From assembly GCF_000003815.2 (NCBI RefSeq), contig NC_049996.1, forward strand, positions 10,035,844-10,099,843: a DNA stretch of 64,000 nt, written 5' to 3'. The stretch comes from Branchiostoma floridae (lineage: Eukaryota; Chordata; Leptocardii; Amphioxiformes; Branchiostomatidae). Positions 53,406-64,000 of the stretch are shown here, one piece after another (the first letter of the stretch is position 1; every line of letters begins with the position of its first letter). The position numbers were made by a program, and so were the translations under genes. The notes beneath the pieces were generated by a model. The model worked only from the letters and a program-made list of their open reading frames with translations, was not told where the DNA came from and ran no database searches.

Positions 53406-55068
53406 GCTGCACAATACCTGCTACGCACGTCAACGATTCTGGAATGTGTGATCCTAGGTCTGACGGAAATATAAAGCTGTCAGTAAGTTCGGTAACTCAG
53501 CTATTAATTAGTTGTATCATTCTCCGCTGTTATTTTCTGGTTCACATTGTGCCTTACATGGTTTGAAAGAAAAGCTGTTATATGAATTGTCTTTTCAAAA
53601 ATGAGCCTTTTATAACGCCAAGTTAGCTTATTCGTCTGCCGATGTGAATATTTTCTATATCAGAAATTATACAAAATCTAAGTATACATGCATGGAAATG
53701 ACTTGCATGTTGCATTCCACTGTGGGGCTTGTGAACTAAATGAGCTTAAACAAACAGAATCGCAAGCTGGATTTCATGGTGATAAACGCGATGTTTTGGT
53801 GATATACGTACACGACACAGACCTTTGTACTTTGAATTTCGTGTGATCGTGTGAATGCCAAGACGAAGCTGATATTTTCACAGCAACTTTTGACAATGTC
53901 CCATGCCATTTATTCCAGGTCAATCTCATAAATGTTGCACAATATGTGCTATTCATTAATGCACTATCAAATCTATCCTAAAGAAATAATAAGATAAACT
54001 TACCAGTCAATCTGTGCTATTTCGGCGACAGCACCAGCCTCAATTGGTATTTCTAAAAGTTTTGCTCCAAAAATATTCTGAGCCCTGAGTGCATTCGTAG
54101 TGATCCGCCGCAAGAATATAGTTCTCAGTCAGCAAACATGAAATCTCAAAGTTGTTTCGTCAGAATGTAAGATCGTTCTCAGAATACAGGTCTTCATTGT
54201 ATTATACAAAGTACTCTCAGATTAGTACTGATTACAACCTGTACATTATAGAGAAACGACCTAGTGTTTTGCGTAGTAATTTTAGCTTCGTTTAAAGTGA
54301 CGCAGTTCGGTGATGACTCACTTTTACGTGCTCACTAGGATTTTCATGGCTGCATTATATACTTTCACTTTAAAGTGAGAGTCAGACAGTCCAAGTTTTC
54401 TGCTTGGCAGTCCAGTCTCGGGAGACTATCATTTCTGTGCCATCCGCAGAACTTCTCAACAATACAAGCGTTGAAATATTTCTCGAAAACGACTCTCAAT
54501 ACGGAGAATTCGGCGACGATTTTCTGACAGGAAACAGGTATTTCTATTCTACATCATTTATCGTATGTATTGTCTTTGATTAACGGTCAATGTTGACAAC
54601 AAGTATGTGCTGCAACGAATGCTCAATGTAGGATGGGTGACTAGGTTCCTGAAAAGACAAAAATTCATAGACGCTATGCGGTACTGGGTCAAGCGTCATG
54701 CTTGAAAGTTGAAACTTAAGTTGCTTGCGTTGTATGGGAGTAACGTGTCGACAAGTATTGAGCTAAACTTGTCATGAAACCCAGTGGTGTGTTAGAGGGC
54801 TCGGGCGGAGAAAATTATGCAAAATACACGACCTGGTAAAGGGCCATAGTTAGGGCGGTGTGGCTTGAAGAAAACGTGCATGTGCATGGAAACAGATTGT
54901 TTGTAGGAAACAGTAACATTGTTTAACTTTAATGGATCCTGGACCAAAGTTCAAGTCGGCTTCAATTGTACATATCATGGCAACATGTTATCAGCTCATG
55001 TTAGTACACGCAGCCCATTCTTTGACATCTGTAACAAAATATGTTGAAATCTAGATACACAGCGGAAA
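53406..55068. promoter_or_regulatory. Region between divergent genes X2 and Y2
   Basis: 1.66 kb between the two start codons. A TGACTCA (AP-1-type) at about 54314 and a CTTTCACTTTAAAGTGAGAG palindrome at about 54362 lie in it; the latter is close to an IRF-type element. No coding sequence supported. Confidence 0.35.
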
Positions 55069-55979
55069 ATGGGCCAGTCAATGAGCACTCCCGCGGGGTC
55101 AGCGGAAGGTCAACGAAGCCAAGATCAGGCATCCTATGGTTATGGTGTAATGGTAAATATATAACTTGTTGTTTCTACAGCTTGCTAGTAAAATATGTGA
55201 ACTTTTACTATATCCCGGACATAATACGGTCTTGACATTTGGGTCTGATAAAAATGAATTCACTTTTTTAAGAAGCAAAGTTTTTCTTTCAGACGGTTGA
55301 AGAGATCAACAAACCTAAACTTGGGAAACTTATCATTGAGTACTGTGGAAACGAGGGGACAACAGACGATGAGCGGACAGCAAGCCTTCGCAAGTTACTG
55401 CAGCGAGCAATCACTAACCTGGAGCCCCTACAGAAGCAGTACCCGGGGGTATGGAGGGATGCAGAACTCAAGATATTTGACCTGTATGGGAATGGGTATG
55501 TGGTTAAGTCTGGGCAGGGTTCTGTCAAGTTTGTAGCACTGATTACAGGGAAAGGTGATGTTGAGCTTAATAAGATCAAAGACGAGAGTTGGTGGGCCTC
55601 CATGAAATCTCTGTTTAAGAGTCAAAATACTTCACAGCTTCAGATAGGGGGTGCCCCTACTGACCAGAGGCCGTCGAATAGTGGTTCACAACCAAAGGAG
55701 GGTCAGGTAGATAATGCTTCTCTTATGGTCCCAGGAAGCCCTGGTGAAGATGGGGATGGGGCAGCTAAAGGGGAACATCAGGACCAGTCACCAAGTGGGC
55801 ATGGTGGAGGGGATGGGCCACTTAACAATCCGCCCTCCTCATCAAGCTCGTTCAATCCACAACCAACTGACAATCAGCCAAGCAGTGAGGGTCAAATAGG
55901 AAGTAATGATATATCAGGATCAGCTTCTCAGGTCCAGCTGAAGCTTCTGGGGGTAGCCAAACTGCTAAGAAAGAATTAG
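55069..55979 (+). CDS. Y2: paralog of Y1, shorter, with altered C-terminus
   Basis: Exons 55069-55152 and 55293-55979 join in phase 0 to 256 residues. Exon 1 starts MGQSMSTPAG, again a myristoylation-type N-terminus. The domain of exon 2 is nearly the same as in Y1 (VEEINKPKLGKLIIEYCG, ASLRKLLQRAITNLEPLQ, LKIFDLYGNGYVV). Only one copy of the 25-residue unit is present (MVPGSPGEDGDG). Near the end, ten bases present in Y1 after GTCCAG are missing (at about 55936), so the last 14 or so residues are in another frame and the protein stops at 55977-55979. In the Y1-like frame the open reading would go on to a TAA further on. The exon-intron layout and the N-terminal pattern both support a real gene. 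Confidence 0.75.
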
Positions 55980-58882
55980 AAGAGGGTGGCTCTACTATTT
56001 GCAGTTGTTACATAGGATAATTCACAGACATCCAACACGACTCTGATACTTCGGCTACCGGAAAGACATTTTCCAATCATATGTAAATCATGGAATAACT
56101 GTGTATGCCCCATCAATTTCCTTTTGGTGAATAGGAAAAAAAGTCTTATTTGTGGCCACTGTATCCAACACCGGACGTTATTGTCCTGCTCCCTGTACCT
56201 TTAATGGTAAGAAATCACCATTGACAGTACCAGTGCATTTTGCACGGTATTTAATCACAATCAACAGTGCCTGTGCACTTTTCATGGTACTGAAAGATCA
56301 TCAGTACCAATGCACTTTTAATAATATCTGGTGTATTTTAATGATGATAAAAGCATCATCATCAGTACTGACATGATGCACTTTCCATGGTACTGAGAAT
56401 CATCATTAATAACGTATTGCTCTTAAATGATAGCCTTTCCCTAAGCCATCTGTCTTAAAGGATTAACGTTGCGTGTAATGTGCACCATGCAGGCAACCTC
56501 CACAGAACCACATTCAACTGTAAAGAAGTTATGAAAAGTTGCAAAGCTTAAAAATCGTGTCTCAGTGTCATCATTGTAACTGCTTCCTTGAAAACAATTA
56601 CGTACACAAGCTGTACCAGTAGCCTATTTTTTTGTCATATACCCCTTGAGGGTGGACATTATATTCTCCCCTCACCTCAAAGTATATGTATGTATTGTTA
56701 AGGCCTAAATATCAGGCACATCGTAAGTAAGAGGATGTTACAACATTCAAAGGCGTCAACTACATGTACTTTCATCAAGAAGTATACAAAAATGTAGTTG
56801 ACAACTGAGCAGGGAAAAAACGGGACCTCTTAGTCGAAAATGTGATATTAATACTGTAGGCACGTAAACCAGGGCATGGTTACATGTACTAGTTGAAGAA
56901 CAGGGAACACCATGGGGTTCTTTTCCTGAAAATGTCATAGTAGTGTATGACTAGTGGCCTTCAATGTAGCCTTCCGCATCATAGAAACCGGTGTTTGTAC
57001 CATTTCCTGTTCATGCTAATATATGCTTACAACACTTTCTGTATAGGTGTACAAATATGTATGTCAATAAGTGTGGATTTAGTGTATACTTGCAAGACAG
57101 AGGAAAAACAAAGGAAATCATCTTCACTTTAATATCATCCAGAAATTTACAATACTCATACGCAGCTATATATGTATATATCACATATCATTAGAATTTT
57201 ATGAGAAGTCTGGCTTTTCTCATGAAAAACATGACCATAGTCATCATTATCTGACTGAAGCAGCAAGATTAAAACACCAAGAAATAATTAAAAAATCCAA
57301 CACTTTGATACAATGAGTACTGGTGCAGGAGTAAAATACAATGTTGTTTACTTCAACAAAAGGCAGATGTGGGATTGGACTTCTTTTATACATCTGTTAT
57401 ATTTTGTAATGGTCTGCATTTTTGAGGAGAGACAAATGCAGGCCACTTAAGGACAAACTTGATGCAACAAGAATGTATGTGACAGATGGACCCTACATTT
57501 GACCCTTTGAGATAATATTTTATGTTACGTATGTCTGGTAATTCACTGTTTCTGTTTTCACCATTGCACCACAGCATAGTATAAACAGCTAAAATCTGAA
57601 TGGCCACTCAAAATCTTGATGATTTTTATTTGTTGAGCAAAATACTAAAAGACCCACACATTCTACTTTTAAGACTATTCTTAATATCCAATTCACTACA
57701 TATGAATTTACCTACGTGTAAGTGCAATCCAACTATAACTATGCATGTTTTGTTTCGTTTTAGCCCTTGTGAGAATACGCACTGAAGAATGTCAGGGAAT
57801 ATTTCCATGTATCCCTCCACCACACACAAAAAAGGAAAACATCATGGTAAAAAAGCCGCAGCGCAATATGAAAATTATTTGAGGTAGCTTCAGAACTCAT
57901 TGCCCCATGTGACAATGAGCACAATACTGAAAATGCTCTACCAGTAATTTGGCAGAGCAGAATTTCAAGGTATACTGAGAACAGCAAGCAGATTGGCAAT
58001 CCTCACTTCAAGAAAGCAAATTTGCCAAGACTTGCTGATAAGTATTCATGATCATTCTTTTAACAGCGCAATTTCTAACACAACTTTCAGAAAATGTTTT
58101 GATTAGATGTTCAATATCTCTTCCTCTACTGTGAACATATCTTATAGACTTAAGTATCTATTTTCTTACAAATGTTTTTGAATAATTTGCTTCAAATTGC
58201 CCTTTGTTATTAACTACAAGGAGAAAAATCTAAAAGTTTTCAAATTTCAAACTATAATCTAAAATCAATGATCTTTTGAGAATGTTAGTATGTAAAACTG
58301 CCCTCTCCCCCGATACATCCTACTTAGGCCACAAAAACAAATTATAGACATCAGCCTTTACATTTTGATGTACCTCAACAACAAGCTAAAAAAATTGCTG
58401 ATACTAATTGGGACAATAGCAACCAATGATACCTTTTTTTTGTTTCAGGTACAAAGAAAATGATCATTGGTTGTTACACTCTGTTTTGTCAGCTTGATTC
58501 TTGTTACAACATTTGACCATGGAATTCATACGTTTTATACGTGAGTGAGTGAGTTATACGTGAATTCCACAGCTGAGAAAAAGGATGTTGATTTGACCTT
58601 GATTGTAGACATTCCATCCTATTTATGGCTGTAAATACTAGTGTATGATAGGCAAGTAGCCTGGGACCCTTACTACTGAAAACATTGCTTCCAGAGAAGG
58701 GACTAACGGTTAATAGTTATAAGTTGGTGGTGCACAAGAAGTCCTTTCACAGCCAAGGAATTCCAGAGTACTGAATTCCCCAACTGTGCAATTTAGCAAT
58801 CCGTTGTCTCCAGATATACCCACAGGAAACCAAGCTTACATGGCCTTATATGGATAGGATACATGATAAAATGGCCTCTATA
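55980..58882. other. Spacer between Y2 and the NT5C3 gene
   Basis: 2.9 kb AT-rich. From 56225 to 56400 a loosely repeated unit occurs (CAGTACCAGTGCA, CAGTACCAATGCA, GATGCACTTTCCATGGTACTGA). The right part holds the 3' UTR of the - strand nucleotidase gene. No gene supported. Confidence 0.4.
56225..56400. repeat. Imperfect tandem repeat (about 55-65 bases)
   Basis: Three to four diverged units share GTACC or GTACT, TGCACTTT and CATGGTACTGA. Non-coding. Confidence 0.5.
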
Positions 58883-61800
58883 CTATAGAATCTTTTTCAT
58901 GATAGCATTTGGCACATCCATGGTGTCATCTGACACTAGCACAATGTCATATGCTTCCTTGTATTTTTCTAACCTCTCCTCAATCTGAAACAAACGAAAA
59001 AATTGGCAAACATTAGTGACAATAAATTTGCATGATAAAGTAATCGTTATTTCATGTTATACATCTTACAACTGACAGAAAATGGCTAAAATACACCACA
59101 AAAGTTCATACTTCCCTCCAAAAAGGAATGTTACCAGCACATGTACAGAACAATGATTTTGATTGGCTCTAATTTTGGTACAAAAGAAACAAGCCAGATG
59201 ATTGGTTCTGAAGAATCTTGTGTCCAGAATACTACATTACTGCCCTGGGTACAAGATTGACCATTGCAGCAACCCCACCTAGGAATTTTATCCAGAACTG
59301 CAGCCACTCTATTTCTGACTTGCTCTACATCTAGGGCAAAAATCCAAGGAAATAAAGAAGAAGGCTTTAATGTAACTTATTGGCAGAAAGTCCTCTTTAA
59401 CTTAGGAAGTCTTCCTTTCTAATGCTACAATTGCAAAAAATAAGAAAACATCATCAAACTCACATTGTCATTGAGAAACCCTATCTTGAGGATATGTTGC
59501 ATGTTAGGCACCCCGTCCGCCATCCTGAGATCTCCCATTGAATCCCCCATCAGGATGATGTTGCGGCGCTCCTTCAGCGTTGTGAAGTAGTCAGAATTCC
59601 GCAGGGCCCCCTCGTTCTTGTTGTACGTGTGCACAAGGTCCCCCTTGAAACCCACCAACATACCCTATTGACGAAAAGATCAGGTTTAACTTTAACTTAC
59701 ATGTATTTGCAAGGCTCAAAATACTGGGTGCACAAACGTTGGAGCTGTACACCATTAACTGTGGTGTGAAATTTCAATGTAAGCTACAAAAACATGGGTG
59801 ATTCATGCAATTTTTCAAAGCTCCAAGTTCAAGCTGTGTTGCCACAGTGCATGCCTCAAACATTGAGTGCCGCACACCAACTTCCGGATTCTGCCTACAA
59901 CTCTGGACAAGAAAATCTTTCTTCCCTTATCATTTTGGTGACATTCTACCTTATTCTATGTTGCATACCCAAAATTTTCTATGCACCTAAATTCTTAGGC
60001 TACACCTATTCCAAGTATTGAATTTTGTAGCCTTTTTTAGGGTAGGGAGTGTAAGGAGCCCCAGTAGAACTAGGATGGTACTAGTACCCAGGCTATGAAT
60101 TTTGAGCCCTAATATGATATTCAAAGTGATATTCTGAGAGGACTACACCCACATCATGGTTGAAGTCCATGTAGTTGGACACGACCCTCATGTTGGCGTA
60201 CATCTGGGAGTGCTGCTTGATGATCTCCTCCAGAATGTCCCCGATCCCTGCAGAGAAGATCAACATCGGCACGCTGTGCTCGTGGAGCGTGTGGAACTGC
60301 CAATCACAGCCATCTCTGGGGGAAAACAAACAAACAAACAAAGGTCAGTGTACTGAAGGTCAGAATCTATGGGTTCCAAAGTTTTAGAAAGAGACTTTGG
60401 AAAAGGCGGCTGCATATCCCTTTTTCTCTTCTTGTTTTCCATTGAAATTCTAATTCATTTTACCCATGGGGTAACTTATATGTGCATGTATATCTATTGC
60501 TTTTAAAAACAGGCTATCTAGAGTATCAAGTAAACGGACAGTGGTTTCAAATTGCAATGCATATCTAACCATCTGTATCTAACCACTTGATATCCCTAAA
60601 TTCTATTTTTCAAAACAATGGATATAGTTGATGGATGATGGTGAACTTGTGTTTTTTTACACACACAAAGAATCAGTGCTCTCACAGCACAAGTAAATCA
60701 GACTTAATCTTTACTCTAAGAGAAGGCAAACAATGTTGACAAGATATAAACTATTGTTAAGAATTTAGTAATTCTCAAACACATCATTGTGAGAATTTTT
60801 TTTTACCACGGATATCTCAGATGGGTCTTAGCATAAGAGGCATTATGGAAAATGATGTCAGGGGTCAGGCATGTAAGGTCATAGGTCAAACCCGAAGGGG
60901 GAGGGGAGAACACGCGGTAACAAACCTCATTCGAGCATTTGACTCCTTAACAGCGAGGGATAGATCAGACTGCTTCAATCCGCACTCAACGAGAACTCCG
61001 GTGCCTTTTGTATACCTGATGACACATTGTAAACTTCAACATCACAAACAGTTATCACTTATACACTCACATGCACGTGTAAACTGCACTGTTCCCTGAC
61101 ATGGAAAATGTCAAAACTGCCTTTTGTTCAAAAGGCATAATTGAATTTCTTTGCCTTTCTCATCATTTCTATTTCTGAGTGACAAAAATTTTTGGTGAAG
61201 AAAATGTTTTGAAATACATGACCATTTCTGTTCATTCTTCTACCATGACAGGCAACAAGCAGTTGACAGGTACATGTTCTTCATTGTTTCTACTGTGATA
61301 CAAACCTGAGCATAGCATTAGACTCCCTGACAGCTCTGGTGAGGTCTTCCCTCCGGAAGTTGCATGCAACAATTGCTGACTGAGCCTTTGTCCACCTAAG
61401 TGTGAATTTTTGAAACCTCAGCTCTGTCATAATATCACCAATACAAACTTAGGGAAAAAAGGTTAACGTTTTTAGACGTAACATACATAAAAAATTTTGC
61501 AATGTTGCAAGATTTGATGTTTTATAATAGATTTTATCATGACTACTGTACTATAAAAGAGAAAGAAACGTTACGAGAAAAAGCAATTAAAAAAAGATAT
61601 ACTACTTATTAGCCAGTTACTGCTACTCCTTTTCATCTCTTTTTAATACAACACAGAGATATGTCTGTGAAAGGCAAACTTCTGACTGCCAAAATGCAAA
61701 TAATACCATACAAAAGTAGCTGAGAACTTACAATTAAGAAAAAATAATTGGTGGAAACTATAAACAGTGAAATATTTGGAAATGTACAGACAGTTGAACA

Positions 61801-63768
61801 CTGTCAAGCAACATTCTATATGTTTGTTATAAACTTACCACTCCATCATGAAGGGTATCTTTTCCTCTATTGTCATCTTGGCATTGATCTCTATAGGGTA
61901 GTAGGTATCTCTCAATTCATCCAGCTGAAGAGAAAAACAATTATGAATTTTATGGTAAGTTGTATTCACTAACAGGTATAATCATCCAGCATGGCAGATA
62001 AAACATTTGTACTTAAACCTTACGTCTGTCATAATCATAATTCATATTACAATTCACACAAGTACAGAAGTAAAAGTAACGACCATTCAAATACATTCTC
62101 CTATTCAGAGTCTTGCCTGTGGTCTATAAAATATACCTTGGGAAGTCTCAGCTAAACTCTGATTGGCTGGCAGTTGGCTAGACGCCATGTCACAAAAGTG
62201 GAAACATTTAATCCCAGCCAGTGGTTTGTTACCAAGGTATATTACATAGGACGAGGCAATGGTGAAGCTCCACATACAAAAATGTTTAAATTTTGAATAC
62301 TTACAATTTGTTTTTTGGACTCAGGCACCAAGCTGGAGTTCTCTAGTACATCTGAAATGGGACAGGAGGTTACAGTTTAGTGGAAAAAGTGAGAGAAAAA
62401 ACACCAAAATTGATATATTTGTCACCAACATTTTGGCATATGGTATTCCGATAAGATCTAACCATTCCACTATGGTCACCTTACACTGAATTACATGCAA
62501 AACAATTCCATTTGCTTGTAATGATTATGGAATGAAACAATACAGCATAAGATATCACATCACAGACATGCAACATGCAAAAATGCACTACTCAGCAGTT
62601 GTGGGGGGAGGGTGAGGGTGGGGATCTCCAGTTCCAGGATTTGGGAAGAATTACCTCCGCTTAGGCATGATAGGTAGATTTTTTTGAAAACTTTTGAATT
62701 TCTTCTTCATGGGAAGACTTTACCCCATATCTTTTTGCTTAGCCTGCTGTGCAGCAGTCATAACGATAGGCTGCTGTGCAGCAGTGCTCCTGTTGATAAT
62801 TTCAGAAACTGCAGATAAAAATGATGAACAATATGCTGCCTTGGCGGAGGTTTTGCGCTCTACAAATGCATTTTTACTCTTATAATTTTTGCATGTTCCA
62901 ACTCACTGAAACTTGCAGCAACTCTTGTGCCTTTGTAGGCCCATCTGGTGATTGTGTAGTCAAAATCAGTGATGACCTAAGATAAGAATTAACACATATG
63001 AAACCATGCGGCTTGCGGGGACGCATTTCCCTAGAGACTTACTGTGACACGTGGCACACCGCTTCCCATTGATGGAGAAACGAGACAATGTCATGTCAAA
63101 GTCCGTGATTATCTGGAAAAACGGTTGGAGAGACAGAACAGTGGTTTATTTTACACTTACAGATAATGACTAGAGGCTATGACACTGACATCCCCTTGAC
63201 TTTGGATTAAGGACACAACAAACTACTTGTGTTTGCCACTGAATTTGAGAGCTAGGAAAATCTATAACAGAGGGAGGCATATATTATGAATACACTTAAG
63301 GAGAAATGTTTATTTCATTTTTTACATGATACACCACGGTATTGAAGAAAATGCACAAAAGATAACTAACACATGAAACACCAGGTTCACAATCAGTTCA
63401 CAATGACATGATATATTGTATACAATCAGTACTGTCATTGTTAGGGTATTTTGATTTGGCTATCCCCACTAATATTACTTTTCGAAGACTACTTCATGCT
63501 TACTCATTTAAAAAATCTCATCATGTATAACTGTATGTCATGAAAATAATCTTTTTAGTGAGACATTAGTTAATGACATGAACTGTATGCCTCAAAGTGT
63601 AAGAAATGTTTTTACTTAATTCTTATGACAGACTCTGTCCTTCAGACCACACTACTAGTTAGTAAGCACCTGTAGTTTACTCTTGCCATCCTGAATCAGC
63701 TGACACAGCAGTTTCTCCACTCTCTCTGGATCCCTGATGTGGACATTTTCCTTCTGGAGTTCATCCAT
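58883..63768 (-). CDS. NT5C3: Cytosolic 5'-nucleotidase III (NT5C3 type)
   Basis: Exons from the right: 63670-63768, then 63043-63112 or 62907-62976, then 62305-62351, 61839-61924, 61306-61395, 60153-60315, 59464-59664, 58883-58984. They join in frame to 285 residues, the usual family length. The enzyme removes phosphate from nucleoside monophosphates (pyrimidine or 7-methylguanosine type) in the cytosol. All HAD motifs are seen: DFDMT (nucleophile) or DFDYT in the alternative exon; LIFSAGIGD with the motif II Ser; the motif III region around VGFKGDLVH with Lys; and [12 protein letters not shown] with the motif IV acids. The start [11 protein letters not shown] lines up with the start of vertebrate NT5C3A, but an AG lies right before the ATG, so an upstream exon outside the window is likely. 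It is a housekeeping-type gene next to an accessory region. Whether it is the A or B subtype I cannot say. Confidence 0.93.
62651..62880. repeat. Short repeat with ACCTCCGC/GCGGAGGT ends
   Basis: Arms at 62653-62660 and 62844-62851 are inverted. The right end reads TTGGCGGAGGTTTTGCGCTC, a motif common at ends of dispersed elements in marine animals (from memory, unchecked). Inside are two copies of the palindrome CTGCTGTGCAGCAG (about 62744 and 62770). Lies in an intron of NT5C3. Confidence 0.5.
62907..62976 (-). other. NT5C3: Alternative nucleophile exon a of NT5C3
   Basis: 70 bases, phase 0 to 1, encoding [16 protein letters not shown] and TRVAASF. It has a good acceptor (ATCTTAG) and donor (GTGAGT). 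It replaces exon b, keeping both catalytic Asp residues. Confidence 0.85.
63043..63112 (-). other. NT5C3: Alternative nucleophile exon b of NT5C3
   Basis: 70 bases, phase 0 to 1, encoding [16 protein letters not shown] and KRCATCH. This is the form matching vertebrate NT5C3A. The intron between exons b and a is 66 bases. Confidence 0.9.
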
Positions 63769-64000
63769 CTGTGGAGGATGTAAAATCACATTGTGAACCT
63801 TAAAGTTTGAAGTTAAACTGATAATAATATGGAAAAACCCTCTAGTTTGGACTGTTTCCAAACTCATGTCCAGTTGCTTGAGTACCTGTTTTTGGCACAT
63901 ATTATTAATACCTGGATGTCTGACCTTCTTTAATGTATATATTATTAATTCTCATTATCATAAAAGAAGATACAGCACTACAAATGAGTGTGGGGTCTAG
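63769..64000. other. Intron or upstream region of NT5C3
   Basis: No coding exon is visible. Any further 5' exon would lie outside the window. Confidence 0.4.

Noticed and set aside
62694-62885. 63-codon ORF with hydrophobic segment in the NT5C3 intron
   Set aside because: It is made by the palindromic repeat (CTGCTGTGCAGCAG) inside a dispersed element.

Overview
The window looks like invertebrate chordate DNA, most likely amphioxus (Branchiostoma). It is AT-rich and dense in short introns. It encodes many small LRR receptors with TIR or Death tails, TNF-family ligands with shuffled SRCR/EGF/LDLa modules, and a vertebrate-like NT5C3 nucleotidase. The species assignment is inference from family content. 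All exon models below were read by eye from splice consensus, reading frame and paralog comparison; no transcript or database was consulted. Two N gaps (2464-2888 and 33857-33956) interrupt LRR genes.

Region 1 (about 1-40.6 kb) is an immune-type cluster. It holds seven LRR transmembrane genes: three with short tails (79-930 +, 12134-12958 +, 39761-40618 -), one with a cytoplasmic Death domain (1723-2957 -), two with a cytoplasmic FN3-like plus TIR region (30446-32831 +, 37062-38766 +), and one 5' fragment cut by a gap (33957-34128 -). Among them lie four tandem type II membrane TNF ligands, all on the + strand (3952-10277, 14270-17523, 18692-24127, 25512-28107). Each starts with a cytosolic tail, membrane anchor and stalk exon, then a basic convertase-like exon, then a different set of phase 1-1 modules (SRCR+7 EGF; SRCR+1 EGF; 4 LDLa+3-4 EGF; 1 LDLa+1 EGF). 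Each ends with an ectodysplasin-like TNF domain split over about four exons. Ligands and possible receptors or signalling receptors sit side by side.

Region 2 (about 45.7-56 kb) is a duplicated head-to-head pair of genes of a family I do not recognise. X1/X2 (- strand, two exons, about 160 aa) have a small globular region and a Gly/Ala-rich hydrophobic C-terminus. Y1/Y2 (+ strand, two exons, 431 and 256 aa) have an MGQS N-terminus, a conserved domain and a disordered tail that carries a 25-residue repeat in Y1. X and Y may share a core domain. IRF-element-like GAAAGTGAAA motifs occur between the divergent partners of the first pair and elsewhere in the window.

Region 3 (58.9-63.8 kb, - strand) is a cytosolic 5'-nucleotidase III (NT5C3-type) gene. 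Its catalytic nucleophile exon is present in two alternative copies of equal length that cannot be joined together in frame.

The remaining spacers hold UTRs, microsatellites, a tRNA-derived SINE, small palindrome-ended repeats and local duplications. Several kilobases (40.6-45.7 kb in particular) show nothing I can support.
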